A model generated the notes under the pieces. That model saw only the letters and a list, made by a program, of their open reading frames with translations, was not told the origin of the DNA and ran no database searches. The position numbers were made by a program, and so were the translations under genes. Of a stretch of 64,000 nucleotides of DNA, positions 1-10,969 are shown piece after piece (position 1 is the first letter of the stretch; each line of letters begins with the position of its first letter). The stretch is taken from the NCBI GenBank assembly GCA_028641055.1, contig CM054057.1:402866814-402930813 (forward strand). The letters run 5' to 3'. The stretch comes from Alopecurus myosuroides (Eukaryota; Streptophyta; Magnoliopsida; Poales; Poaceae).

Positions 1-548
1 TCCTCTTGTTCCTTGAACTTTTCTTCTTGCGCATTGGTCTCCTCTTCTTCTTCCTCCATCTTCTTCTTCATCTCCTTGATTTGGTCGAGTAGTTCGTCAT
101 TCGCTAGAAGTTCCTCGACCCTATCGTCCTCAAGGTCCTTGAGGTGATGCTCTAAGTCTTGAAGGTATAGGACCAAGGGGTTGTGCTTTGCCTCCTCATC
201 TGTGAGGAGGGGGAAACCATTTTCATCACGCCTTCCGAGGTCAAACGAGAAGTGGTCCTTCAGCTCTTGATGGTGTTTTCCGCAAAGACGCCCTATCAAC
301 TCTTGCATGGCGACGTTGAGGCCCTTCTGCATGGAGTCACTAAGTGTTTTGAACTGGATGTCTTCAGCAACCTCGCGTCCAGGTTGAATGAGTTTGACAC
401 ACCAAAAGCCTTCCTTGTGAAACTTCTTCATTTGCATTGCTTTGATTGAAGGAAGAGGTAGCTCCAACACTTCTAAAATCTGGAGAAAATGTTCCCCAAA
501 GAGCGTGCTATGGAAGTCCTCCTCGGTGGTGAAGTAGACGATCGACAT
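1..548 (-). CDS. Unrecognised gag-position ORF of element K (partial)
   Basis: An open frame of about 183 codons on the minus strand, cut by the window edge. It starts at the ATG at 546-548; another in-frame ATG lies at 576-578 and would add ten residues. I chose the inner one because it opens the compact N-terminus MSIVYFTTEEDFHSTL. The protein has no CCHC knuckle, protease or RT motif in the visible part. The N-terminal half looks globular (GEHFLQILEVLELPLPSI, then a GFWCVKLIQPGREV stretch). The C-terminal half becomes rich in Lys and Glu with heptad-like spacing and ends in EMKKKMEEEEE, suggesting a coiled coil. It sits where gag should be, just after the PBS, but does not resemble the gag of the related element J. 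It could be the diverged gag-like protein of a non-autonomous family. Function unknown. Confidence 0.6.
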   Translation of the reverse strand, partial: MSIVYFTTEEDFHSTLFGEHFLQILEVLELPLPSIKAMQMKKFHKEGFWCVKLIQPGREVAEDIQFKTLSDSMQKGLNVAMQELIGRLCGKHHQELKDHFSFDLGRRDENGFPLLTDEEAKHNPLVLYLQDLEHHLKDLEDDRVEELLANDELLDQIKEMKKKMEEEEEETNAQEEKFKEQE

Positions 549-881
549 CTTTATGTTAGAAAAAACAAAGTAAGTCATAGGACACAAGGAAAGGAAGTAC
601 TATAATAGGAGTGCATAAATACTTAGAAAAATATAAGTCCTACTTTAAGGTGATCAAAATTTATTAACAACTTATTGTAAATTGGATATTAACTATAGTG
701 AGATAAACTGGCACCCGCTAGCCAATCAGGGAACCGGTCTCATGTACGTGGACATGTAATGTTGGTCCGGGCCGCTTCATCTCACTATGACGCTAGGATC
801 CAAAATATTTCAAAGGAGTTAATAACTTGATTCAAAAAGGGGCTTTCCAACCTAAGGGCTCGAACCTACAGGCAACACTTT

Positions 882-893
882 GCTCTGATACCA
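882..893 (-). promoter_or_regulatory. Primer-binding site, tRNA-iMet type
   Basis: The minus strand reads TGGTATCAGAGC, complementary to the 3' end of initiator methionine tRNA. It lies two bases inside the 5' LTR, so it fixes both orientation and LTR boundary. Confidence 0.9.
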
Positions 894-895
894 TT

Positions 896-3800
896 TTCGT
901 AGCATCCCAACTTTTAATAAAGCTGGAATACCTGTGTTAGTGCTAGTCCCTGGATCAATGCTAGCACCACAGTACAAAATCTAAAGTATCATTGCAGAAG
1001 TATCAATTATTATAACGAAAAATCCAGAGTAGCCAAGTATTTATTACAACTTGCATAGTCTTGATGACTAGCTAAACCTCAAAGTATTAAAGAAGAAACA
1101 TGATAGAAGTGAGCCTCCATCTTCAGCATGCGCCACAGGCATTCATGTTTAGTGTAGACTCGAGTCCCACAACTTAGTATTCTTCCTCCGAGTTACCTGC
1201 ACGTTGGAATATGTAGCCCCCGAAGGAGAATCAGTACAACAATGTACTGGCAAGTGACTTTGGTGGATATAAGTGACAAGTCTATTCTACATGCATTTAT
1301 GGCTTGGTGGAGTTTAGTTTTTGCAGAAATCCAATTTTCTCCTAACACTTAGTAAAATAGTTCTATATTTTCAAAAGGTTTGCACCATAAAACATTCCTT
1401 AGTCAAATTTTACTTCATGAAAACTTGATGTTGAGACTCTTCCATCCATCCTTGTCCAGCTGCTCGAAGTTGTCCATTACCGGGGACACGGCTAAGTACT
1501 TAGTTTTTGACTCTGCAGAGGTTGTGCACTTTCAACTTAAGCCCCAATTAGCCCAAACATCCTATACACGCTGGGTGCATTAAGGAAAGGAGAGAATTGA
1601 GACAAGACCCTTCAGAAAGAGAATTCAACTTTACTAGCAAGACCCGTTCCACCTATAATTCTGCTACATCTTCTTGTCAAGCTGACGAGTTGAACTCCCA
1701 CATCTTCCTTGGTCAAGACAAAGCCCATTGTCTTAAGGCTGCACTGGAAGCTTCTGAACTTGGTTGGACTTAGAAATCTCTTCGACCCTGGGTGGCAATC
1801 CACAAGTGAATACCTCATTTCAACCCTTGGAAAAGGGCCCTGAGGCAACACTCAACTCTCAACATCCATGCAACCAGTCCACCCAGGTGTTTCATTATGG
1901 TTTAGTACTTAAATTTTTTCCTCAATAGCTAGAAATTATAATTTTGTTGCATGGCTAAGTAATTATATATATATTGCATAGGAGCCACGGAATTTATCAA
2001 GGAAAAGTGGCTAAACTACTAAGGGGAGAGGCATAGCAATAATAACTTAGAGAAAAATCCCTAACATGCATACTACTTCAAAATACTCTAATGCACTTAA
2101 GGAAAATATGGGGTGGTTTATGAATGTCACTTGCCTTGGTAGCAGGAAGAACAAGCACAACAACAATCACACGAAAATCCTTGCTCCTCCTCAAAATCTA
2201 AGACAAGGAAAACAAGCACACATAAACATAGAATTCACTAAGACAATACAAAAACATGTATGCATGCTATGCAATGAACCATGATGCACAAAAATTACAA
2301 CAACACTAAACACATGATTAATATTTCTCTCTTATGTTACTTAAATGAGTTAGATGCATAGAAAACAATTTGAGCACACTTAGAAAAATTTAACATTAAA
2401 AAGGATTCCAAAAGGGCTATAAACTAGTCTCAAAGTTTTCGGCCATGTAAACATATCCAAAAAAATCTCCTCGGCCACTACTGCATAGGGGACATCAAAA
2501 CAAAACTAACCCAATTGGATTTGCTCAAAAATACTTTTTAGAACAAAAGTTATAAGCAATTTAGTGTAAATAAGGATCTACAATAAACATGTGTTTGCAC
2601 GAAACTAAACTAAAATTTTAATGGCTCAGATTAAACTACATGTCATGCTGATTTCAAAACGACCAAAATAATAGAATTTGGATTTATAAAACTCAAGATA
2701 TGAATTTTACAAGTTTTAATTCAATTCTGTTTTTTTTGTTTTAATAAAAAAAATGATCGATCCGTGGCTATCTCAATGGGGCGCTGTGATTGGCTAGTAA
2801 CGGTTCGCACGGATCGCCTGCTGTGAAACGTTGGATCTAAAGAAGATCGTGTGGCCCGGATTAAAAGAAAACGCTTCGCCGGAACTTCCGTCGTGGCCCT
2901 CCGATCTCGATCTAACGGTGGATACTCATCATCTGCTTCGGGGCGCCGGAATCTCGCCGGAAAACAGGGCGCGCGGTGGCAGACGAGAACGCCGGGACGA
3001 CGGGGGCTATCGACGGAGCTAGGGGGCCATTGGGACATACCGGAGGTGCAGGACGTTGGCGCGGACACGATGGCACGGGGGCTGACGATGGCGTGGTCCT
3101 CTTCTCCGGGGATTCCTCGCCGTGGATGCTCGGGGCGGCGGGCGGACTCGGGCGCGGACGGCGGCGTCGACCTGTTGGATCAATCCATGCGCGAACATGT
3201 CAGGTAGGCGCGCGGCATCGAGAGGAAACGCGAGGGGGCAGAGAGAGGGGGCAGGGTGGCCGGGACTCACCGTGGCGTCGACTGAGTGGGCGGTGGAGAT
3301 CGGGAGCACGCCGGGATGAAATTCGAGCGAGGTGTAAGCTAGGGTTCGCAAAGGGGCCTCACGGACGTCGAGGAAGGGGTCTTATAGGCTCCAGACGTGC
3401 GAGAGGGGCTAGGGTTCACGGGGATTGCGTCGACTCGGCGGTTAGCGTCGCGGTTGTTTCGTCGAACACGGCTCGGACGCGGAGTCCGGGCGTGCGGGGG
3501 AGAAGGTGGTGTGGGTCGCCGTTTTTGGGCCGGCCCAAAGCGCAGGTGCTGCGGGCGCAGCAGAAGGCAAGAGGAGAGGGGAGATGGGCTGGGCCCGGGG
3601 TGCGCTGGATCTGCCTTTCTCTCTCTCTCTCTCTCTTTTTCTTTTTTTTCTTTTTTTTAAACACAAATCAAACCAAACCAGAACAAAACCATTTCAGAAA
3701 AATTCATAAAATATGTTTTTGGAAAGCTTGGAACCTAATGAACAATTTGGTCCTGTCATTGCTAAACAAAAAATAACTTTCTTTATAAAATGTTTAAAAA

Positions 3801-3948
3801 TCTAAATAGGGCTTAATAATAATAATAATGCCCAATTTTGTGTTTTTATAAAACTATAAATCAAACAAATGCAAGCAAAAATGCAGGGATGCTATGATTC
3901 TCATGTATGCATGATGACTTTTAAATTTTGAAAACTTGGGATGTTACA
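896..3948 (-). repeat. 5' LTR of element K (3.05 kb)
   Basis: Long LTR bounded by the PBS on the left and GGGATGTTACA on the right (TGTAACATCCC on the minus strand). The terminal CA next to the PBS has decayed to AA. It is GC-rich at 2830-3600, AT-rich at 1300-2750 and again at 3650-3948. A pyrimidine run (TC repeats) lies at about 3617-3650. On the minus strand a splice-donor-like GGTGAGT lies at about 3264-3271, an AG acceptor context at about 1214, and the hairpin CAGTAC-N6-GTACTG at 1232-1249. ORFs in the GC-rich part run in several frames on both strands and are probably not genes. Confidence 0.8.
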
Positions 3949-4368
3949 CTCTGACTGACATGTGCACTCAGCTTCAAGAGCATGGAAACAAGGCCTGCTT
4001 CGCCCTGCGTGATGTTGCCCGAGCGTTGTCGCAGCTGCACCAACGATTTCTTGTGGGAGTGCCAGTTCTACCAACTCTCGGGGGCCTACTCCAAGTCTTC
4101 CTCGCCGAAGCTGATCCTCTTCAGGAGTACACCCTCACGCAGACCGAGTGTGGAGCCAAGACGACTATTCAGTTTGCGTTGGCGCACAACATCTCGGGTG
4201 ACCTGGAGAAGGTGTATTCGGAGCTCCCTCGATGCGCTGGGAAAAAAGTTAGCGCTTCGACCCTTTGGCGATTTTGCGGGGAAGCTAGTGAAGATGCTCT
4301 CTGAGGTAGTTTCTCGCGGCGTGGTGCAAAGCCTGCTGCGAGTGGAGCTACCTCTAGGAAGTCGATAG
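3949..4368 (+). pseudogene. Decayed TE-derived coding fragment
   Basis: A plus-strand reading frame from about 3949 encodes a helix-rich peptide with blocks such as ALSQLHQRFLVGVPVLPTL, PLQEYTLTQ and TIQFALAHNISGDLEKVYSELP. After a frameshift near 4270 it continues as GKLVKMLSEVVSRGV and stops at 4366-4368. The style (LHxRF, FALAH, DLExVxSELP) is like proteins of grass LTR or CACTA elements, but I cannot name the family. It abuts the LTR end of element K directly, so K inserted into or next to it. The N-terminal start is not preserved. Confidence 0.4.
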
Positions 4369-4705
4369 TTCCTTAGGACGAGCGTCGTTTTATCTTTTGT
4401 ATGCCAATCTGTGTAATGAACTTCGGGAAGCATCCCATAATTTCTTTACAATCGAGATGTTTGAAAGTGTCAGCATTTTGTTATTATGCCTTACTTTGTA
4501 TTCTCCCGATGGGAGTAGCCCCTGAGAACTCAAGGATATATTTGTTGTAATTCGTCGAGTGGGGTGTGGCTTGAAGACTGAAACTGTCGTGTTTCTTTTG
4601 TTCTTTCCAGGTTGTGGATGCTGGCGGTGGCTCGTCGAGCGGTGCTGCTCCTTCGACTGAGCCGCTGATCACTGATGCGAGTATGCTTGCCACACTCTGT
4701 GGCCA
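4369..4705. other. Non-coding continuation of the fragment
   Basis: No ORF is credible here. A pyrimidine-rich stretch ending in TTTCCAG at about 4600-4610 precedes GGTTGTGGATGCTGGC, which looks like a 3' splice site and the start of another coding piece (GGGSSSGAAPSTEP-like in one frame). Confidence 0.3.
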
Positions 4706-5322
4706 TGTCATATCGGCAATTCCCTCGGATGAAACAATAGGGTTTCGAGTAAGAGAACGAAATAGGTGCTGGTGACTACGTCGACTAACAGGGGGCACGA
4801 TTTACCCAGGTTTGGGGCCCTCGTAGAGGTAAAACCCTTATTCCTTCTCTTATGATCTGTATTGTGGATAGATCAATTACAAAGGTGGGTGCGCAAGCTG
4901 AGAGATAGATCTCGAGCTATGGCTATGATGGTGGAAAATAGATTGGATCCCCCCTCGGTGGTTCTCTCAGCCTTTAAATAGGTGGCTGGGTCTCAAACCG
5001 TACCCGAGGGGGTTACAAACCCTAAACCTTAGGCGGTGGAGAATTTCCATCTTGATTCGCAAGTCTTGCGGGCGGGCTTCCACTGGGCCTTCTAGAGCTG
5101 CAGGGTAGCGCCTTGCACTGGACCTTAGTCTTGGGACTTAGACAAGGTAGGCCCACTCGACAGGCCCTGGAGTCATCCCCATGTAAACCGTGCTACATGG
5201 CGGCGCCGTACGCTCGTCGCTCCCAGCGGCGGATGTCGCTCGAATGAGGGAGCGCGCGCCATCTCGCTCTATGATTCATGGATCAAATGCCCAGTGTAAT
5301 GCCGGGGGGTATTTCCCTAATA
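4706..5322 (-). repeat. LTR of an unassigned retrotransposon (617 bp)
   Basis: On the minus strand the sequence begins TATTAGGGAAATACCCCCC (decayed TGTTAGGG) and ends CCGATATGACA. It contains the phrase CAAACCTGGGTAAA common near the 3' end of Triticeae gypsy LTRs. On the minus strand TGGCCACAGAGTGTGGC follows the CA end and could be a decayed primer-binding site. No clean 5-bp target duplication was found (GGCCA on the left, A-rich on the right), so I cannot tell a solo LTR from a truncated element. Confidence 0.5.
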
Positions 5323-5927
5323 AAAAAAATCACTTTTTTTTTTCTTTTGCATGATTGTTGTTTAATATTCGTCAAACTCTATTTTCTAAATTTCTCTAGA
5401 ATTTGTTTAATGCATGAAACTATTTTTAATAGTGTCTAAACAATTTCTGGAAAATAATAAACAAATAAAAAAGCGTTCTGGGGGGGGGGGGGGGGGGTTG
5501 GGAGAGCAGCCCAACCGGCCAGGCCAAAACCCAGCTAGGCCAGCCCAGCCCACCTCCCTTTTTGCTGCCCGAGTCCTGTTTTCCGTCGTCTTCCTCCAAG
5601 AAGAGTCACGTAGCGTGCGTGACCATGCTTTCCGACACCACCACTGCATCGATCCCCACCCGGTCCTCGCCCTCCATAGGCGCGCCCTAAACCCTAGATT
5701 CCTTCCTCTCTTTCTTCCATGCCGCCATCTCCTCGACCACTTCCTCTTTTCCTCCCACCAAACCATTGGCGCCATGGACGGAGGCACGAGCAGCATGTCG
5801 TCCCGTTGATCTTCACCACTTCAAGGCCTACGCGCACGTGAGGAGGACTGCCTCATTAGCCACAAGGACAAGGAACTGGAGCCGGACCAGGGGAAGCCGT
5901 AGTTGCGTCAAGAACTTCCGTGACGTC
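5323..5927. other. LTR-leader-like fragment with a G18 tract
   Basis: AT-rich sequence, then a run of 18 G (5480-5497), then GC-rich sequence containing AAACCCTAGATTCCTTCC and a short plus-strand frame (MDGGTSSMSSR) that stops at once. The composition resembles the GC-rich 5' leader inside the LTRs of J and G, so this may be a decayed LTR piece. A host 5'UTR cannot be excluded, but no gene follows. Confidence 0.3.
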
Positions 5928-7374
5928 TGATGGAGTGTGGACATATGCTCGTTGGGAGAACCCAAGCGCTAGGTGTGAAGACAGCAGCAACAAGTTTTCC
6001 CTCAGAAAAGAAACCAAGGTTGAATCGACCAGTAGGAGGACAAGCAATCTCTGAAGGTTGATGTAGCTGAGGTAATAGGGCGCACTACCGGTTCAGCAGA
6101 AACGTGGAACCTACACAACACAATAAAATCACTTTGCCCCAACGAAACAGTGAGGTTGTCAATCTCACCGGTTTTGCTGAACACAAAGAGGTTAAACGTA
6201 TGATGTGGAAAACAATATGAGATCAGTATGAAAACAGTAGCATCAGTGTGAAAACAGTGGAAGCAGTGGTTGTATTATCAGTATGAGAAAATGGACCGGG
6301 GTCCACAGTTCACTAGTGGCTTCTCTCCGTGAAAGATAAATAACATGTGTGGTAAACAAATTACAGCTGGGCAATTGACAGAAATGAAGGCTACACTCTA
6401 GTGCATATGCAAGACATAAATATTACTATGTGATTGATGCGGGCATTACAACAAAATGGCAACAGCACATCCTCCATCCTTCACGTTTCTGTCACTCGAG
6501 CACAGATGCAAAGGAGGCATGAACCCACTATTGAGCATAAATACTCCCTCTTGGAGTTACTAGCATCTACTTGGCCAGAGCATCTACTAATAACAGAGAG
6601 CATGCAAGATCATAAATAACATAAGCATGAAGATAACATGATAGATTGATAATCAAAAGACATAGCTTCAACATTCATCAGATCCCAGCAAACACAACAT
6701 GTAGCATTACATAAAGATGATCTCGATCATGTAGGGAAGCTCAAGAGATCTAAACATGAGGTACAAAGTGGAGAAGACAACCATCTAGCTACTGCTATGG
6801 ACCCGTAGTCTAGGGATGAACTACTCACGCATCAGTTCGGAGGAGGGCATGGTGGTGTAGACCCCTCCGGTGATGAATTCCCCTCCCGGCAGGGTGCCGG
6901 GGAGAGATCCAGAACCCTCCTGATCTCGGGATGACGATGACGGCGGCCTCGGGTGTTTCACGGGATGAAGTGGTATATTTTTAGGGTTGACATATCGGGG
7001 GCTATAAATAGGCGAAAGGGCGATGGCGGTGGACGCCCGAGGGGCCCACACCACCCCCAGGCCCGGCCTGGGGGGATGCGCCGCCCTATGGTGTGTCCCC
7101 TGTGGCCCCCCTCCGGGCCTCTTCGGGACTCTGTGGGACCTTCGGGAATTCTAAGACTTCCGGGATTCGAAATTTCCAATTCCGAGAATATTTCCAGAAC
7201 AACTTTTCTGAAAGCAAAAATAGCAGAAAACAGGGAACTGGCTCTGTGGCATCTTGTCAATAGGTTAGTCTGGAAAATCGATAAAAATGACATAAAGTGT
7301 ATAGCAAACATGTAGGAAATAATATGAAAACAACATGGAACATCAGAAATTAAGGATATGTTTATGACATATGA
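5928..7374 (-). repeat. 3' LTR of element H
   Basis: Homologous, in reverse, to the LTRs at 8079-9663 and 51925-53670. Shared blocks include GACAAGATGCCA, TTTCAGAAAAGTTGTTCTGGAAATATTCTCGGAAT and the CAAAACCGGTGAGATTGACAACC region. The TG start is mutated (TCATATGTC). Confidence 0.75.
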
Positions 7375-8078
7375 AAATCACCAAGCTTAGTTCCTACTCG
7401 TCCTCGAGTAGGTAAACGATAAAAACACATAATTTCTGAGGTGGCATGCTACCAACATAAACTTGATCACCAATAATGTAAAAGCATATGTAAGCTGAGA
7501 TCATAAGAACTTCAACACAAGCATGATAAATAAAATCTTAACAATAAAGCATAGAAATAACCTTGCATCATGAGAAGTAACACAAAAAAAAAAGATCATG
7601 AATAATAATGCACTGAAAGATATACGTTTGTTTCATGCATAGAGATAACATGGCAAAGTGATATTTCGCTTGTCCTTAAGAGTGGGGAAAAATATAAATG
7701 CCAGGGCACCTTCAAAGTTCATGAGGAAGACTACAACAAATAATTAGAGAACAAACAATAACACATCATGAACCAATTAATAATGTTTCTGGGACAAATG
7801 CACATTAAACTCAGAATGACAATTATGCTCTCTCAACTGTGCATAAAGTTAGAAGATGGAGAATCAACATAAAAGTATAAGAAAGTCCCTTCGCAGAGGG
7901 AAGCATGGATTAACTCATATGCTAGAGCTTTTTATTTTATTTAACAGAGGTATTGAAAACATTTTTAAGAGAGGTGTATGCTTATGTCAACGAATGGTAA
8001 ACAGAAAATACAGTATGTCACAAGCCAACGAGACTTCACAAGAGCGGCTCCCATAGAAGGACGCATCCGGGTAGAAGG
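5928..8078 (-). mobile_element. Athila-like retrotransposon H, 3' end
   Basis: Minus-strand element represented by its 3' LTR (5928-7374) and about 700 bp of the adjoining 3' internal region (7375-8078). The internal region matches the inverted 56460-56884 stretch of element F, including the part around 7660-8060. The end next to the LTR has the CTCGAGGACGAGTAGG...AAGCTTGG polypurine context typical of Athila-lineage elements. There is no ORF. It is cut at 8079 by the LTR of element I; the rest of H is not in the window. Confidence 0.75.
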
Positions 8079-9663
8079 TGATACGTCTCCAACGTATCGA
8101 TAATTTCTGATGTTCCATGTTGATATTATGCCAATTGCTACATGTTTTCTCCCTTCTTTATAGCATTTTTACACGTTTTCCGGGACTAACCTATTAACAA
8201 GATGCCAAGTGCCAGTTCCATGTTTTCTGCTATTTTTTTATTTCAGAAAAGTTTTTCTGGAAATATTCTCGGAATGGGACCCCACGAATCCCGAAATTCC
8301 TATTTTCCCAGGAAGCATCCAGAAGTCCGAAGAGGAGTCGAAGAAGGGCACCAGGGGGACCTCACCATAGCCAGGCGTGGCCCCCCTTGGCCGCGCCTGG
8401 GGGTGGTGAGGCCACCCTGGTGGCCCACCGATGTCGCCCTTTCTCCTATTTATTCCCCTCTGAAGGAAAACCCTAGGTACATGATAAAACTCCCCGAAAA
8501 GTTCCGCAACCGCCGTCGTCAACCCTAGATCGGGGGGTTCTGAATCCGTCTCCCAGCACCCTGCCGGAGAGGAGATCACCACCCGAGGCCTCTTCATCAC
8601 CATGCCTGCCTCCGGAGTGATGCGTGAGTAGTTCATCCTTGGACTATAGATCCATAGAAGTAGCTAGATGGTTGTCTTCTCCTCCTATTCCTGAATGTTT
8701 AGATCTCGTGAGCTGCCTAACATGATTGAGATTGTTCTTATGTAATTCTATGTGCTGTGTTTGCTGGGATCCGATGAATATTGAACTTATGCCAAGTTAA
8801 TTATAGTCTTTATTGCATATATTATTTGTGATCTTGCATGCTTTCTGTTGCTAGTGGTTGCTCTGGTCAAGTAGTTGCTAGTGACCCCAAGAGGCAGTAT
8901 TTATGCTCGATAGTTGGGTTCATGCCTCCTTTTTGCCTGTGCTCGAGTGACAGAAACGTGACGGGGGAGGATGTGCTGTTGCCACTAGGGAGAAAACAGC
9001 GGTGTGAGTGCCCGCGTGCACAATCATTTCTTACATTACACACATTGCTTAATGCGATTATCTGTTGCTTGCAACTTAATACATAAGGGGGTTCGGATGA
9101 TAACCTGAGGGTGGATTATTAGTCATAGATGCAGTTGGATTACGGTCTATGTATATTGTTGTAATGCCCACACTAAATATCATAGTATTCATCATGTCAT
9201 GAATGTGCACTACGGTGCAACCTCTATTTTTCAATTGCCCAGCTGTAATTTGTTCACCCAACATGCTATCTTTCATGCAGAGACACCACTAGTGAACCTA
9301 TGAACCCCGGTCCATTTTTCCTACATTGTTAAACAAACCACTACAATTCCCTGCTTTCTTTACTTACTGCAAGCATACACCACTTTCCACACTATATGTC
9401 TAATCTTTGTTTTTAGCAAGACCGGTGAGATTCACAACCTCACTGTACCTTTGGGACAAACTATTTTGGTTGTGTTGTGTGCAGGTTCCGCGTTGTTGCT
9501 GACACCGGTGAGGTGCCATCACCACCGTCAGTGGCATCAACCTTCCGAAGATCCTCTTTCTCCTACTGGATTGATAACGTTGGTTCTTAACTGAGGGAAA
9601 TTCTTACCGCTGTACTCATCACACCCTCCTCTTGGGGTTCCCAACACGCCATCACAAGCATCA
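8079..9663 (+). repeat. 5' LTR of element I
   Basis: Starts TGATACGTCTCCAACGTATC and ends CAAGCATCA just before the first PBS repeat. 1585 bp. Related to the LTRs of H and F, without the MITE seen in F. Confidence 0.85.
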
Positions 9664-9860
9664 AGAATTTCCGGAGCCGTTGCCGGGGACTTAAAATTCA
9701 TCATCATCAAGAAGTCTCCCCGTCAAGGCACCATCAAGGCGTAGCAAAGAATTTCTGGTGCCGTTGCCGGGGAACAAAACAAACATACATAAGAAGACTT
9801 CCTCCCGCAACGGTCACCATCCATAGCAGCAAGAATTTTCGGCGCCGTTGCCGGGGAGAA
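9664..9860 (+). promoter_or_regulatory. Triplicated primer-binding-site repeat
   Basis: Three copies of an AAGAATTT...GCCGTTGCCGGGGA unit start at about 9664, 9748 and 9832, 84 bp apart. The consensus Athila-type site is TGGCGCCGTTGCCGGGGA. Copy 1 reads GGAGCCGTTGCCGGGGA, copy 2 GGTGCCGTTGCCGGGGA, copy 3 CGGCGCCGTTGCCGGGGA, which is closest to the consensus. The copy adjacent to the LTR, normally the used one, is therefore not the best preserved. Confidence 0.8.
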
Positions 9861-10559
9861 AGAAGTCTTCTAGCAAGGGGAGTCTCTCACTCTCAACCTC
9901 TTTATTTTGTTTATTGTGTTGTTTTGCTTCTTTATATAAAAAACACAAAAAAAATTAGTTTACTTCATAGCTGTTATTTTTGCTTTTCTGCTCTTAGTTT
10001 AATCTCTAATCATGATTCTACCCAAGTTTACCTTGAAAGACGTACCAATAGGTAGGGGTGATATAATTGGGAAAGATAATATTGGAGAATTCTTTAATCT
10101 CTACTATATAATTTGTGGTGGCGACAGTAACGTAGGCGTACGGGTACGTCATATGTAGCGATGATTGTGCTAACGCGCCCATGGATCAAAAGAGGCCCGG
10201 CAAATTCCTTAATCAGGGCTGGCCCGATCATCAAGTTGGTTGGCAATTGTTATTCCTAGCGATCAAACATAGCAATTGGAAAATAGTCTTCCTGAATCCG
10301 GATCTGATCAGATCTGCAGGTTAAAGAAACGACAGTCCTTCAGCCACAACAAACCAGGAAAAATTGATTGGAAAAGAGTCCTCACGACAACGGAGCAGCA
10401 ATCTCTGTTAAGCATTCTCAAATTTTTTAAGGGAGTAGTATTTAATAAAAAAAAGGTTTAACGTAATTTAAGTCAAAAGATTCCCCATGACACGGCACCC
10501 CGACAGCAGCTCCGTCACCCAGGAAGCTCCCGCGCCCCCCTAGCAAGCACGTCGCCACA

Positions 10560-10760
10560 ACGCTGCGGCTGAAAAGCTCCGGAGCTTTCCTGCAGGATGA
10601 ACATCATGCGCCGCACCAGGTCGTCCTCCCGGATCGCTTTCCTCGCTGCCACACAACACCACCGAACACAGCCTGTCCCAGATGTTCCAGGACAAGCTCA
10701 TCTATGCCGTGGATCAGGGGCACTTGTTTGACGAGCTCGCGGCATAGGTAAGGTAACGCT
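10560..10760 (-). pseudogene. Possible captured host-gene fragment (left of LINE)
   Basis: GC-rich island in an otherwise AT-rich Helitron. On the minus strand it gives ELVKQVPLIHGIDELVLEHLG in one frame and RKAIREDDLVRRMMFILQE in the next, which reads like one protein broken by a frameshift. Helitrons in grasses commonly capture exons. I do not recognise the gene. Confidence 0.4.
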
Positions 10761-10969
10761 TGATGTCTTACCGGAGCCCTTTATTTTGAAAAGGGAAACC
10801 CAACCTCTGCATCAGGCTGATGCATACGGCTTTTATTAAACATTCATCATCCAAGTTTAACTTATAAGCAATGACCACTCACATAGGAACTCAATAGCAC
10901 CTAGGGAGTAAAACAGAGATACAAAAATCGCTACATGATGCCCAGTAATCTAACCCCATCAACATGAGA

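Larger units (their letters stand above)
1..3948 (-). mobile_element. Tekay-like LTR retrotransposon K, 5' part
   Basis: Read on the minus strand this is a 5' LTR (896-3948), an initiator-Met primer-binding site (882-893), a leader of about 330 bp (549-881) in which I see nothing coding, and the first 183 codons of an ORF that runs off the left edge. The LTR begins TGTAACATCCC on the minus strand, the same start as elements J and G, so the three are related. The 3' LTR is outside the window. The 5 bp flanking the LTR on the right are CTCTG; the partner duplication is not visible. Confidence 0.85.

Noticed and set aside
2976..3776. 266-codon plus-strand ORF in the LTR of K
   Set aside because: It lies antisense in a GC-rich LTR leader where several overlapping frames are open on both strands; low-complexity Gly/Arg composition and no conserved motif.
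9664..9860. CRISPR-like regular repeats
   Set aside because: Only three long, diverged units tied to a primer-binding site, in a plant transposon.
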